Assembly: GCF_003076135.1 (NCBI RefSeq)
Contig: NZ_QDGZ01000005.1
Span: 124,001 to 188,000, forward strand
Origin: Nocardioides gansuensis
GTDB taxonomy: Bacteria > Actinomycetota > Actinomycetes > Propionibacteriales > Nocardioidaceae
DNA length: 64,000 nucleotides
Direction: 5' to 3'
The notes below the pieces were generated by a model. That model did not search any database. It was given only the letters and a program-made list of their open reading frames with translations, and had not been told where the DNA came from. The position numbers and the translations under genes were made by a program. This document shows, one piece after another, positions 32,919 through 41,732 of the stretch. Position 1 is the first letter of the stretch. Each line of letters begins with the position of its first letter.

Positions 32919-33367
32919 CGCTCGGCGAAGAACCCCTCGAGCAGCGCCGCCGCCTCGTCGGCGAGCACCCCGGAGACGACCTCGGGGCGGTGGTTGAGCC
33001 GACGGTCGCGCACGACGTCCCACAGCGAGCCGACGGCGCCGGCCTTCTCGTCCCAGGCGCCGAAGACCAGCCGCTCCACCCGCGCGAGCACCAGGGCGCC
33101 GGCGCACATCGTGCACGGCTCGAGGGTCACCACGAGCGTGCAGCCGTCGAGCCGCCACTTCCCGCGGGTCGCCGCGGCTTCGCGCAGGGCGGCCACCTCC
33201 GCGTGGCCGGTCGGGTCACCCGTCGCCTCGCGAAGGTTGTGACCTCCGCCGATCAGCGCGCCGTCCGGGTCGAGTACGACGGCGCCGACGGGCACGTCGT
33301 CGGTCGTGAGCGCGGCCTCGGCCTCCGCCAGGGCGAGCCGCATCGCCCCGTCCCAGGGGCCGGTCAT
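32912..33367 (-). CDS. tadA: tRNA-specific adenosine deaminase
   Basis: This 151-aa zinc deaminase makes inosine at the wobble position of tRNA-Arg(ACG). The zinc motifs are GHAEVAAL (His and catalytic Glu) and LEPCTMCAGA (two Cys). The N-terminal MRLALAEAEAAL and C-terminal SGVLADEAAALLEGFFAERR match TadA. The gene for the TadA-associated protein lies 24 nt upstream, the usual actinobacterial arrangement. ATG 33367 gives the family N-terminus (MTGPWDGAMRLALAEA). Confidence 0.95.
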   Translation of the reverse strand: MTGPWDGAMRLALAEAEAALTTDDVPVGAVVLDPDGALIGGGHNLREATGDPTGHAEVAALREAAATRGKWRLDGCTLVVTLEPCTMCAGALVLARVERLVFGAWDEKAGAVGSLWDVVRDRRLNHRPEVVSGVLADEAAALLEGFFAERR

Positions 33368-33391
33368 GCAGGCGTCCTCACTCAGGCGCCC

Positions 33392-33877
33392 TCACGCAGA
33401 GGTGAGGCCGACGGCGTCGTCGAAGAGCTCGCCGAAGCCCAGGCGCCGGGCGATGTCGCTCAGCATCTCGTCGGGGTAGAGCTCGAAGTCGTCGATCAGC
33501 ACCCCCATGTCCATCGCGTGCATGCCGAGGTCCTCCAGCAGGCCGAGGTCGCCCGCGGGCTCCTGCGCGTCCTCGTCCTCCGGAGGCGGGAGGCCGAGGA
33601 AGTCGACGGCCGACTGGGCCAGCTCCCACTCCTCCGCGGCGGTCACGTCGGAGAGCAGCACGCGCGTGGACTGCCCGGCCACCCGGACGAGGACGAAGAA
33701 GTCCTCGTCGACGGCGACCATGCCCACCGCACCCCCGTCGCCTGGCAGCCGGCGCAGTGCGTGGGCCAGTGACTCGACGGTGGCATACGCCGGCGACGCG
33801 ATCTCCTGGAGCTGCCAGACGCCGTCCTCGCGGTATGCCGCCAGGGCGAAGTCGACCTCCTCGATCTGGTCGGACAT
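33392..33877 (-). CDS. tRNA adenosine deaminase-associated protein
   Basis: This 161-aa acidic protein belongs to the actinobacterial family found directly next to tadA (VDFALAAYREDGVWQLQEI, VAVDEDFFVLVRVAGQSTRVLLSDVTAA, LYPDEMLSDIARRLGF). It has no catalytic motif or membrane segment. Its role, presumably linked to tRNA editing, is unknown. It is first in the two-gene unit with tadA and divergent from upp. ATG 33877 follows GAAGGGG. Confidence 0.9.
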   Translation of the reverse strand: MSDQIEEVDFALAAYREDGVWQLQEIASPAYATVESLAHALRRLPGDGGAVGMVAVDEDFFVLVRVAGQSTRVLLSDVTAAEEWELAQSAVDFLGLPPPEDEDAQEPAGDLGLLEDLGMHAMDMGVLIDDFELYPDEMLSDIARRLGFGELFDDAVGLTSA

Positions 33878-33962
33878 CCGGTCCCCTTCGTCGGTGCGCA
33901 GCGTGCCGTCACGTCAAGCGTCGCAGACATCGTCCGCACCGCCAACCCTGTTGTCGAGGCAC

Positions 33963-33968
33963 TAGGTT
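33963..33968 (+). promoter_or_regulatory. -10 box of upp
   Basis: TAGGTT lies 6 nt before ATG 33975, no ribosome-binding site. Confidence 0.5.
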
Positions 33969-33974
33969 GGCGCC

Positions 33975-34616
33975 ATGCGCACCCAGGTCGTCGACCACCC
34001 GCTCGTCTCCCACAAGCTCACCACGCTGCGCGACCAGGACACCGATTCCCCGACCTTCCGCCGGCTCTGCGACGAGCTCGTCACGCTGCTCGCCTACGAG
34101 GCCACGCGGGAGGTCCGGGTGATCGCCGCAGACATCACCACGCCCGTGTCGCCGACGACCGGGGTCAAGCTCGCGACGCCCAAGCCCCTCGTCGTACCCA
34201 TCCTCCGTGCGGGGCTCGGCATGCTCGACGGGATGATGCGCCTGCTGCCGACCGCGGAGGTCGGCTTCCTCGGCATGCTGCGCAACGAGGAGACCCTCGA
34301 GGCGTCGACCTACGCCGAGCGGCTGCCGGAAGACCTGTCCGGTCGTCAGTGCTATGTCCTCGACCCGATGCTGGCCACCGGCGGCACCCTTGCGGCGGCC
34401 ATCCGCTTCCTCACCGACCGCGGCGCCGACGACATCACGGCGATCTGCCTGCTGGCCGCCCCCGAGGGCCTGGCCAGGCTGGAGGCCGGCCTCGACGGGC
34501 TCGCGGCCCCGGTGACGGTCGTCACCGCTGCGCTGGACGAGCGGCTCAACGACAAGGGCTACATCGTGCCCGGCCTGGGCGACGCCGGCGACCGGATGTA
34601 CGGCGTCGCGCACTGA
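33975..34616 (+). CDS. upp: Uracil phosphoribosyltransferase
   Basis: This 213-aa salvage enzyme makes UMP from uracil and PRPP. Diagnostic segments are [14 protein letters not shown], the PRPP loop [16 protein letters not shown], and the C-terminal uracil-binding [20 protein letters not shown]. Length matches the family. The ATG lies 6 nt behind a TAGGTT box. It is a monocistronic gene followed by a hairpin at 34654-34675. Confidence 0.96.
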   Translation: MRTQVVDHPLVSHKLTTLRDQDTDSPTFRRLCDELVTLLAYEATREVRVIAADITTPVSPTTGVKLATPKPLVVPILRAGLGMLDGMMRLLPTAEVGFLGMLRNEETLEASTYAERLPEDLSGRQCYVLDPMLATGGTLAAAIRFLTDRGADDITAICLLAAPEGLARLEAGLDGLAAPVTVVTAALDERLNDKGYIVPGLGDAGDRMYGVAH

Positions 34617-34653
34617 CCGGCCGCAGGTCGACGCTCTGGATCGATCAAATGTG

Positions 34654-34675
34654 TCAAGGCCGCGGTGGGCCTTGA
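34654..34675 (+). terminator. Hairpin after upp
   Basis: TCAAGGCC (34654-34661) and GGCCTTGA (34668-34675) form an 8-bp stem with a 6-nt loop, 38 nt past the upp stop. Confidence 0.55.
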
Positions 34676-34741
34676 GACGGGCGCCGAGCCGAAATCCCGC
34701 GCGTGTACGTTTCCCACGTCCCCAACCCTCAGGAGGCATCC

Positions 34742-36274
34742 GTGCGGATCGGCATCCCCCGTGAGTCGAAGCCGGGAGAGAAGCTCGTCGCGGCCACGGT
34801 CGCCACAGCCGGCCAGCTCAAGCAGCTCGGCTACGACGTCGTGGTCGAGTCCGGTGCAGGTGTCGCGGCCGACCAGACCGACGAGGCGTTCGCCGCCGCC
34901 CGGGTCGGGGTCGCGGACGCGGACACGGTCTGGTCCTCCGACGTCGTCGTGAAGGTCAACGCCCCGAACGACGAGGAGATCGCCCGGCTCCGGCGCGGCG
35001 CCACGATCATCTCGCTGATGGCGCCGGCCAGGAGCCCCGAGCTGCTCGACAAGCTGCAGGCCGCCGGCGTGACCGCGCTCGCAATGGACGCCGTGCCGCG
35101 CATCTCCCGGGCGCAGTCCATGGACGTCCTCTCCAGCATGGCCAACGTCGCCGGCTACCGCGCGGTGATCGAGGCCGCCCACGAGTTCGGCCGGCAGTTC
35201 ACGGGCCAGGTCACCGCCGCCGGCAAGGTGCCGCCCGCCCGGGTCTTCGTGGTCGGTGCCGGTGTCGCCGGCCTGGCCGCGGTCGGCGCCGCCGGCGCGA
35301 TGGGCGCGATCGTGCGCGCCTTCGACGTCCGGCCCGAGGTGGCCGAGCAGGTCGAGTCGATGGGCGCGGAGTTCGTCACCGTCGACATGGAGACCGAGGT
35401 CTCCGCCGACGGCTACGCGAAGGAGATGACGGCCGAGCAGGAGGCCGCCACCGCCGCGATGTACGACGAGGAGGCCAGGGCCGCCGACATCGTCATCACG
35501 ACCGCGCTGATCCCCGGCCGCCCCGCGCCCAAGCTGATCACCGCGGAGACGATCGCCGGCATGCGCAGTGGCTCCGTGATCGTCGACATGGCAGCCGCCA
35601 ACGGCGGCAACACCGAGCTGACTCGCACCGACGAGCGGTTCGTGACCGACAACCTCGTCACGATCCTCGGCTACACCGACCTCGCCAGCCGGCTGGCAGC
35701 CCAGACCAGCCAGCTCTACGGCACCAACGTCGTCAACCTGCTCAAGCTGCTGACCCCCGAGAAGGACGGCCAGCTCACCCTCGACATGGACGACGTGGTC
35801 CAGCGCGGCATCACCGTGGTGCTCGACGGCGAGGCCATGTGGCCCCCGCCGCCGGTCCAGGTGAGCGCGGCCCCGGCCGCCCCCGCGGCCGCCGTCGCGC
35901 CGGTGGAGAAGAAGGAGAAGAAGCCGGTCGACCCCCGGAAGAAGCTCTTCGGCGGGGCGCTCGCGGCCGTGCTCTTCGCCCTCGTCGCGGCGTACTCGCC
36001 CACGTCCTTCCTCGGGCACTTCACCGTCTTCGCGCTCGCCGTGTTCGTCGGCTACTACGTGATCTCCAACGTGGCCCACGCCCTGCACACGCCGCTGATG
36101 AGCGAGACCAACGCCGTCTCCGGGATCATCCTGGTCGGCGGCATCCTGCAGGTCGGCAGCGACAACCTCGCGGTCACCGCGCTCGCCCTCGTCGCCGTGC
36201 TGGTGGCCAGCATCAACATCTTCGGTGGCTTCCTGGTGACGCTGCGCATGCTCCAGATGTTCCGGAAGGACTGA
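34742..36274 (+). CDS. pntA: Proton-translocating NAD(P) transhydrogenase, alpha subunit
   Basis: This 510-aa protein is the full-length alpha subunit. Domain I (about 1-375) has the NAD-binding motif [22 protein letters not shown] (about 172-193), and the C-terminal 110 residues form about four helices ([33 protein letters not shown], and others). GTG 34742 is preceded at 5 nt by AGGAGG, and the protein then starts [17 protein letters not shown] as in relatives; the upstream GTG 34703 is rejected. A Lys/Ala/Pro linker joins the domains. pntB follows after 3 nt. It couples NADPH formation to proton entry, matching the nearby zwf. Confidence 0.96.
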   Translation: MRIGIPRESKPGEKLVAATVATAGQLKQLGYDVVVESGAGVAADQTDEAFAAARVGVADADTVWSSDVVVKVNAPNDEEIARLRRGATIISLMAPARSPELLDKLQAAGVTALAMDAVPRISRAQSMDVLSSMANVAGYRAVIEAAHEFGRQFTGQVTAAGKVPPARVFVVGAGVAGLAAVGAAGAMGAIVRAFDVRPEVAEQVESMGAEFVTVDMETEVSADGYAKEMTAEQEAATAAMYDEEARAADIVITTALIPGRPAPKLITAETIAGMRSGSVIVDMAAANGGNTELTRTDERFVTDNLVTILGYTDLASRLAAQTSQLYGTNVVNLLKLLTPEKDGQLTLDMDDVVQRGITVVLDGEAMWPPPPVQVSAAPAAPAAAVAPVEKKEKKPVDPRKKLFGGALAAVLFALVAAYSPTSFLGHFTVFALAVFVGYYVISNVAHALHTPLMSETNAVSGIILVGGILQVGSDNLAVTALALVAVLVASINIFGGFLVTLRMLQMFRKD

Positions 36275-36277
36275 CCC

Positions 36278-37723
36278 GTGACCGAGTTCCTCACCTCCGA
36301 GCGGCTGCCCGGGCTCGTCCAGGCGGCGTACATCATCGCGGCCGTGCTGTTCATCGCCGCGCTGGCGGGGCTGTCGAAGCACGAGACGGCCAAGCGCGGC
36401 AACGTCTTCGGCATGATCGGCATGGGGCTGGCGCTGGTCGCCACCCTGGTGCTCGCGGCCAGCAACGCCGAGGTGCTGCCCGACCAGCGCTCGCTCGCCG
36501 TGACCCTGCCGCTGGTGCTCGTCACCATGCTGGTCGGCGGCCTGATCGGTGCCTGGCGCGCCCGCACCGTCGAGATGACCGGCATGCCCGAGCTGGTTGC
36601 GATGCTGCACTCCTTCGTCGGCATCGCCGCCGTGCTCGTGGGCTACAACTCCCACCTCGAGGCCCACGACATCGGCGGCTCGCTCGACGCGATCCACGAC
36701 GTGGAGGTCTACCTGGGCGTCTTCATCGGCGCCGTCACCTTCACCGGCTCGGTCGTCGCCTGGGCCAAGCTGAGCGCGCGGATGAGCTCCAGGCCGCTCG
36801 CCCTGCCCGGCCGCCACCTGCTCAACCTGGCGATCCTGGTCGCGTCGGCGGTCCTGCTCGGCTGGTTCATGTCCGTCGACTCCGACGTCGCGCTGGTGCC
36901 GCTCGTGCTGATGACCGCGCTGGCGCTGTTCCTGGGCTTCCACCTGGTCGCGGCCATCGGCGGCGGTGACATGCCCGTCGTGGTGTCGATGCTCAACTCC
37001 TACTCCGGCTGGGCCGCCGCGGCCGCCGGCTTCATGCTGAGCAACGACCTGCTCATCATCACCGGCTCCCTGGTGGGCTCCTCCGGTGCGATCCTGAGCT
37101 ACATCATGTGCAAGGCGATGAACCGCTCCTTCGTGAGCGTCATCGCCGGCGGCTTCGGCTCCGACGGAGCGGTGTCGGGGGAGGCGCGCGACTACGGCGA
37201 GCACCGCGAGGTCTTCGCCGAGGAGGCGGCCGAGCTGCTGGTCGACGCCAAGAGCGTCGTCATCACGCCGGGCTACGGCATGGCGGTCGCGCAGGCGCAG
37301 TATCCCGTCGCCGAGCTCACCGCCAAGCTGCGTGCGAAGGGCGTCGACGTCCGCTTCGGCATCCACCCGGTCGCCGGCCGCCTTCCGGGCCACATGAACG
37401 TGCTGCTCGCCGAGGCCAAGGTGCCCTACGACATCGTGCTCGAGATGGACGAGATCAACGGCGACCTCGCGAACACCGACGTGGTCCTGGTCATCGGCGC
37501 CAACGACACCGTCAACCCCGCCGCCGTCGAGGAGCCCGGCTCCCCGATCTCCGGCATGCCCGTCATCGAGGTGTGGCACGCGCGCGAGGTGATCGTCTTC
37601 AAGCGGTCGATGGCGACCGGCTACGCCGGCGTGCAGAACCCGCTGTTCTTCAAGGACAACACCCGGATGCTCTTCGGCGACGCCAAGGAGCGGGTCGAGG
37701 ACATCGTCCGCCACCTCGGCTGA
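36278..37723 (+). CDS. pntB: Proton-translocating NAD(P) transhydrogenase, beta subunit
   Basis: This 481-aa subunit has about eight to nine membrane helices (1-275), including [10 protein letters not shown] and [33 protein letters not shown], then soluble NADP-binding domain III (about 300-481; [72 protein letters not shown]). GTG 36278 lies 3 nt after pntA. Together they form a complete bacterial two-subunit transhydrogenase. Confidence 0.96.
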   Translation: MTEFLTSERLPGLVQAAYIIAAVLFIAALAGLSKHETAKRGNVFGMIGMGLALVATLVLAASNAEVLPDQRSLAVTLPLVLVTMLVGGLIGAWRARTVEMTGMPELVAMLHSFVGIAAVLVGYNSHLEAHDIGGSLDAIHDVEVYLGVFIGAVTFTGSVVAWAKLSARMSSRPLALPGRHLLNLAILVASAVLLGWFMSVDSDVALVPLVLMTALALFLGFHLVAAIGGGDMPVVVSMLNSYSGWAAAAAGFMLSNDLLIITGSLVGSSGAILSYIMCKAMNRSFVSVIAGGFGSDGAVSGEARDYGEHREVFAEEAAELLVDAKSVVITPGYGMAVAQAQYPVAELTAKLRAKGVDVRFGIHPVAGRLPGHMNVLLAEAKVPYDIVLEMDEINGDLANTDVVLVIGANDTVNPAAVEEPGSPISGMPVIEVWHAREVIVFKRSMATGYAGVQNPLFFKDNTRMLFGDAKERVEDIVRHLG

Positions 37724-37741
37724 CCCTGCGCGGGCGGCGGC

Positions 37742-38203
37742 TCAGCGGAGCATGCCGCCCCAGACGGCGGTCGCGCCGGAGTGGCCGGCCTCGAAGCCGG
37801 CGTAGCCCGCGAAGGCCGCTGCGCCGAGGGCCAGCACCAGGCCCGCGAGCGCGGGCACACGGGCGGCCTCGCGCACCGGCACGAGGAGGACGACCACCAG
37901 CGCGGTCCCGAGCAGGACGTAGAGCGAGATCGCCGCGAGGTCGCCGGCCGCGGCGTGCTCGGCCACCGGCGGGGGCACCTGGTCGGGGAAGAGGGCGTCG
38001 CGGAGGAACTCCCCGGCCTCCTTGGCCACATAGCCCGCACCCGCCGCGGCCGCGGCCAGGAGCAGCATGGGCCAGCGCAGCCCGACCCGCCACCTCGGCA
38101 CCGCGGCGTACCCCACCAGGCAGAGCGCCGCGAGCGGGCCGAGCACGACCACGGCGTGCACGACGAGCGGATGGAGCGGCAGGTCGCCGAAGGTTTCGAA
38201 CAA
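37742..38203 (-). CDS. DUF2231 family membrane protein
   Basis: This 153-aa protein begins with the DUF2231 hallmark LPLHPLVVHAVVVLGPLAAL and has four predicted helices. The conserved His residues in HPLVVH and in the short loop LFPDQVPPPVAEHAA fit possible metal or haem contact, but function is unknown. ATG 38203 follows GAGGCACC. It converges with pntB and lies 57 nt from the sugar transporter operon end. Confidence 0.87.
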   Translation of the reverse strand: MFETFGDLPLHPLVVHAVVVLGPLAALCLVGYAAVPRWRVGLRWPMLLLAAAAAGAGYVAKEAGEFLRDALFPDQVPPPVAEHAAAGDLAAISLYVLLGTALVVVLLVPVREAARVPALAGLVLALGAAAFAGYAGFEAGHSGATAVWGGMLR

Positions 38204-38260
38204 GGGGTGCCTCCTCGCAGTGGTCCTGCCCGCAGTCTGGCAGGGAGGGCCACGCCGAGG

Positions 38261-39175
38261 TCAGCCCTTGGTGCCGCCCGCGGTGAGGCCTCCGACCAGG
38301 TGCTTCTGGGCGAAGAAGAACACGATGCCCGCGGGGACCATGATCAGGATGGCGGCCGGGGTGAGCAGCTCCCAGCGCTGGTTGAACTGCGGCACGAACT
38401 GCTGCAGGCCGGCGCCGAGGGTCAGGTGGCTGTCGGTCTGCATGAAGGCGATGGCGTAGGCGACCTCGCCCCACGCGGTGAGGAAGGTGTAGAAGGCCGT
38501 GACCGCGATGCCGGGCCGGGCCAGCGGCAGGATCACCCGCCAGAAGGTGCTGAACGGACCGAGGCCGTCGAGCGACGCCGCCTCGTCGAGCTCGCGGGGG
38601 ATGGTCTCGAAGTAGCCCTTCATCATCCAGGCGCAGAAGGGCACGGCGGTCGAGCAGTAGGCGATGATCAGGCTCAGCTTGGTGTCGATGAGCCCGAGGT
38701 TGGCCATGATCGTGTAGATCGGCACGATCAGGATGGCCACCGGGAACATCTGGGTGATCAGGAAGAGCCACATCAGTCCGCGCTTGCCGGCGAAGTTGAA
38801 GCGCGCGAGCGCGTAGCCGGCCGTCGCGGACATCGAGATGCCGATGACCATCGTGAACCCTGCGACGACGACCGAGTTGAGGAACCAGGTCGGGAACGGG
38901 GTGTCCAGGAGGACCGACTTGTAGTTCTCGAGGTTGGGGCTGTTGAAGAGACTGATCTCGGAGCGGCGGATCTCGCTCGGCGGCTTGAGCGAGCTGAGGA
39001 ACACCCACACCACGGGGAACAGCGCGATGAGGACGGCCAGCACCAGCGTGCCGTGCAGGGCGAGCGAGGCCAGCGGGCTGCGCTCCCGGCGCTGGCGCGG
39101 CGGAGGCCCGAAGGCCTTGCGGGGCTCGGTGGCGTCACCGGTCGCGACGGCCTCGGCGGCCAGGATCTCGCTCAT
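38261..39175 (-). CDS. Sugar ABC transporter permease (MalG-like)
   Basis: This 304-aa permease has about six helices. The cytoplasmic EAA loop that docks the ATPase reads DEAASLDGLGPFSTFWRVILPLARPG (about 205-230). LITQMFPVAILIVPIY and the C-terminal GGLTAGGTKG are typical of MalG-type carbohydrate permeases. The N-terminus has a 30-residue polar extension. The ATG overlaps the preceding permease stop (ATGA). No ATP-binding gene is in the operon, so a shared MsiK-like ATPase elsewhere is expected. Confidence 0.92.
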   Translation of the reverse strand: MSEILAAEAVATGDATEPRKAFGPPPRQRRERSPLASLALHGTLVLAVLIALFPVVWVFLSSLKPPSEIRRSEISLFNSPNLENYKSVLLDTPFPTWFLNSVVVAGFTMVIGISMSATAGYALARFNFAGKRGLMWLFLITQMFPVAILIVPIYTIMANLGLIDTKLSLIIAYCSTAVPFCAWMMKGYFETIPRELDEAASLDGLGPFSTFWRVILPLARPGIAVTAFYTFLTAWGEVAYAIAFMQTDSHLTLGAGLQQFVPQFNQRWELLTPAAILIMVPAGIVFFFAQKHLVGGLTAGGTKG

Positions 39176-40188
39176 CAGAACACCTCTCCCTGGTTCCTGA
39201 GCATCCGTCGGTAGGCGCCGGCGAAGACCACCAGCATCGAGAGGATCAGCACGCCGTACGTCGCGGCGAGCGAGTAGTTGCGCAGGCCCTCGAAGGCCGC
39301 GCGGAACGCTCCGGTCACGAGGATCTCGGACTCTCCGGCCGGCTCGCCGCCCGTGACGAAGAAGATGATGGGGAACATGTTGAACGTCCAGATCGTGCCC
39401 AGCAGGATCACGGACGCCGAGACCGGTCGCAGGCCCGGGAGGGTGATGTTCCGGAAGCGCTGCCACGGGCTCGCGCCGTCCATCGACGCCGCCTCGTAGA
39501 GGTCGCCGCTGATCGACTGGAGGCCGCCGAGCAGGGCGACCATCATGAAGGGCACGCCCAGCCAGATGTTGGTGACGACGGCGGCGAAGATCGCGGTCCA
39601 ACGGTGGTTGAACCACTCGACGGGGTCGAGACCCACCTGCGTGAGCAGCGCGTTGATGAGCCCGAAGTCGTGGTTGAACAGGAACTTCCAGGCGAACGCC
39701 GACACGAAGGCCGGCACCGCCCAGGGCACGATCAGCAGCACCCGATAGAGACCTCTGCCCTTGAACCTGCGGTTGAGCATCACCGCGAGGCCGAGGCCGA
39801 TCGAGTAGTGGAACGTCACGCAGGCGAGGGTCCAGGCGATCGTGTTGGTGAACTGCAGCCAGAACTTGCCGGTCTCACCGGTGAGGATCCGCTTGTAGTT
39901 GTCGAGCCCGACGAACTCGGCCTGCTTGGGGTTGGGCTTGCAGACCTCGCCGCCGCCGAGGGTCTTGGTGCAGATCTCGGACTGCTGGTTGCCCTCGTTG
40001 AGGTTGGTGAAGGACTGGTAGACGCCCTGCACGAGGGGGAAGAACACCAGCACGCCGAGCACCACGACGGTGGGGATCACCATCGCCCAGGCGAACCAGT
40101 TGCGGTCGAGGAGGCGGCGCAGCCTGCCGCGGCCGGACTCGGGCGGCGGCGTGTGGTCCGCGAGGTCGACGGGGGCGTCGAGTGTCAT
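39175..40188 (-). CDS. Sugar ABC transporter permease (MalF-like)
   Basis: This 337-aa permease has about six to seven helices (WFAWAMVIPTVVVLGVLVFFPLVQGVY and others). The EAA loop is YEAASMDGASPWQRFRNITLPGLRP (about 235-258). A periplasmic loop (SEICTKTLGGGEVCKPNPKQAEF) carries two Cys that could form a disulfide. ATG 40188 follows GGGAG. It is the middle gene of the binding-protein and permease operon. Confidence 0.92.
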   Translation of the reverse strand: MTLDAPVDLADHTPPPESGRGRLRRLLDRNWFAWAMVIPTVVVLGVLVFFPLVQGVYQSFTNLNEGNQQSEICTKTLGGGEVCKPNPKQAEFVGLDNYKRILTGETGKFWLQFTNTIAWTLACVTFHYSIGLGLAVMLNRRFKGRGLYRVLLIVPWAVPAFVSAFAWKFLFNHDFGLINALLTQVGLDPVEWFNHRWTAIFAAVVTNIWLGVPFMMVALLGGLQSISGDLYEAASMDGASPWQRFRNITLPGLRPVSASVILLGTIWTFNMFPIIFFVTGGEPAGESEILVTGAFRAAFEGLRNYSLAATYGVLILSMLVVFAGAYRRMLRNQGEVF

Positions 40189-40254
40189 GGGGGCTCCCTC
40201 GTGTACGGCGTGCGGCGGCCGTCGTGGGCCACAAAAGTCTGCGTGGGGGTGGAC

Positions 40255-40287
40255 GTCGGGGGCCGGGCCTCAGGTCCGGCCCCCGAC
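40255..40287 (-). terminator. Intra-operon hairpin between binding protein and permease genes
   Basis: GTCGGGGGCCGG and CCGGCCCCCGAC pair perfectly over 12 bp around a 9-nt loop, immediately after the binding-protein stop. It probably stabilises or attenuates so that binding protein exceeds permease. Confidence 0.65.
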
Positions 40288-40295
40288 GCGGGGTG

Positions 40296-41591
40296 TCACT
40301 CGGAGTAGTCGGGGACCACGTCGGCCTTGAACGTCTTGGCAGCCTCGTCGAGAGCAGCCTGCGGGTCCTTGCCCTGGACCAGGACCTGGGTGGCCATGGT
40401 GTCGAGCGGGGCGAAGAAGAGACCGCCCTCGGGGATCCACGGACGCGGCTTGGCGACGTCGAGCGCGGCCTTCCAGGCGGCGACCTTCTCGTTGTCGGCG
40501 ACCAGGTCGTAGGCACCGGCGTTGGCCGGCAGCAGGCCGAGCTCGTCGGCGATGAAGGCCTGCGACTCCGCGGAGCTCATGAAGTCGACGAACGCGATGG
40601 CGGCGTCGGCCTTGGCCTCGTCCATGCCGGAGTAGATGACGTAGTTGTGGCCACCGACCGGAGCGCCGGCCTCGACCGAGCCGGCCGGGACCGGGGCGAC
40701 GCCGAGGTTCTCGAAGCCACCGAACTTCGGGTCGTCCGAGATGGCCTTGACCTCCCACGGGCCGTTGATGATCATCGCGACCTTGCCCTCCTTGAAGAGG
40801 GTCATCATCGTGCCGTAGCTGTCCGCAGCGTCGGGCTTGGGCGCCGCGCCGCTCTTCACCAGGCCGGCCGCGGTCTTGATGCCCGCTGCGGCCTCCGGCG
40901 AGTTCACCAGGATCTTCTGGGCCTCGGGATCGACCAGGTCGCCGCCCTCGCCGTAGATGAACGGCAGCAGGAAGTAGCCGCCGGAGTTGATGTAGATGCC
41001 CTTGGCGCCAGTCTTCTCCTCGATGGTCCTGGAGACCTCGGCGACCTCGTCCCACGTCGTGGGGACGTCGACGCCGGCGTCGGCGAAGAGCTTCTTGTTG
41101 TACATCAGGCCGAGGGTGTCGGTGACCTGCGGGACGCCGTAGGTCTGGTCCTCGTAGACGTTGCTGGACATGGGGGTCTCGAGGAACTCCTCGCCCTCCA
41201 GCAGCGGCGTGCCGTCGAGGGCGTAGAGGTAGCCCAGCGACGCGAACTCGGGCACCCAGGCGACCTCGGCGCGCATGATGTCGGGGGCACCGGAGCCGGA
41301 CTTGGCCGCGGTCTTGAACTTGTTCTGGGCCTCGGCGAAGGGCACCGACTGGTAGTTGATCGTGACGTCGGGGTATTCCTCGTTGAACTGCTCGATCAGC
41401 TTCTCGAACGCCGGCCCCTCGTTGGTCGGGTCGGAGGTGTCCCACCAGGTCAGCTCGGCCTCGAGGTTGCCGGCCTCCGGGGCGGCGTCCGTGTTCGTGT
41501 CGGTCTCGGTGTCGCCACCGTCGCTGCCGCAGGCGGCCAGGACGAGGGCGAGCGCGGCGGTGCCGGCGATGCCGGTCAGCGTGCGGCGCAT
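40296..41591 (-). CDS. Maltose-type sugar-binding lipoprotein
   Basis: This 431-aa substrate-binding protein has a lipobox LVLAAC at the end of a signal peptide (Cys21), followed by an acidic linker. The mature domain shows AELTWWDTSDPTNEGPAFEKLIEQFNEEYPDVTINYQSVPF, PDIMRAEVAWVPEFAS and INGPWEVKAI, as in maltose/maltodextrin-binding proteins. The LacI-type operators upstream resemble actinobacterial maltose boxes, which supports maltodextrin as substrate, but this is inferred. ATG 41591 follows AAGGAG. Confidence 0.93.
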   Translation of the reverse strand: MRRTLTGIAGTAALALVLAACGSDGGDTETDTNTDAAPEAGNLEAELTWWDTSDPTNEGPAFEKLIEQFNEEYPDVTINYQSVPFAEAQNKFKTAAKSGSGAPDIMRAEVAWVPEFASLGYLYALDGTPLLEGEEFLETPMSSNVYEDQTYGVPQVTDTLGLMYNKKLFADAGVDVPTTWDEVAEVSRTIEEKTGAKGIYINSGGYFLLPFIYGEGGDLVDPEAQKILVNSPEAAAGIKTAAGLVKSGAAPKPDAADSYGTMMTLFKEGKVAMIINGPWEVKAISDDPKFGGFENLGVAPVPAGSVEAGAPVGGHNYVIYSGMDEAKADAAIAFVDFMSSAESQAFIADELGLLPANAGAYDLVADNEKVAAWKAALDVAKPRPWIPEGGLFFAPLDTMATQVLVQGKDPQAALDEAAKTFKADVVPDYSE

Positions 41592-41668
41592 GTGTGCTCC
41601 TTGTGGTCTGTGTCACATGGTCTGGGTCACGCGGGATTCGGCTTTGTGACAGTGATCACCGGGAGGCT

Positions 41669-41685
41669 AGCAAGAAATCTGCAAG
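41669..41685. promoter_or_regulatory. LacI-type operator A
   Basis: AGCAAGAAATCTGCAAG; on the other strand it reads CTTGCAGATTTCTTGCT. Its centre is 29 nt from operator B. Confidence 0.55.
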
Positions 41686-41696
41686 AAATGGAAGCC

Positions 41697-41715
41697 CTTG
41701 CATTGTCGCTGCAAG
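41697..41715. promoter_or_regulatory. LacI-type operator B
   Basis: CTTGCATTGTCGCTGCAAG is a dyad of CTTGCA/TGCAAG, just upstream of the LacI gene. It lies within the divergent promoter region and fits autoregulation plus control of the transporter. Confidence 0.7.
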
Positions 41716-41717
41716 AG

Positions 41718-41723
41718 TAGTTT
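41718..41723 (+). promoter_or_regulatory. -10-like box of the LacI gene
   Basis: TAGTTT lies 9 nt before ATG 41733 and abuts operator B, so repressor binding would occlude it. Confidence 0.4.
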
Positions 41724-41732
41724 CATTCGCCC

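Noticed and set aside
34703..34741. Upstream GTG start for pntA
   Set aside because: AGGAGG at 5 nt from GTG 34742 and alignment of VRIGIPRE with relatives favour the downstream start.
34559..37714. A 1051-residue minus-strand open frame antisense to pntAB
   Set aside because: Composition is repetitive Arg/Gly/His/Asp without any domain, and it lies opposite two genes with complete transhydrogenase signatures.
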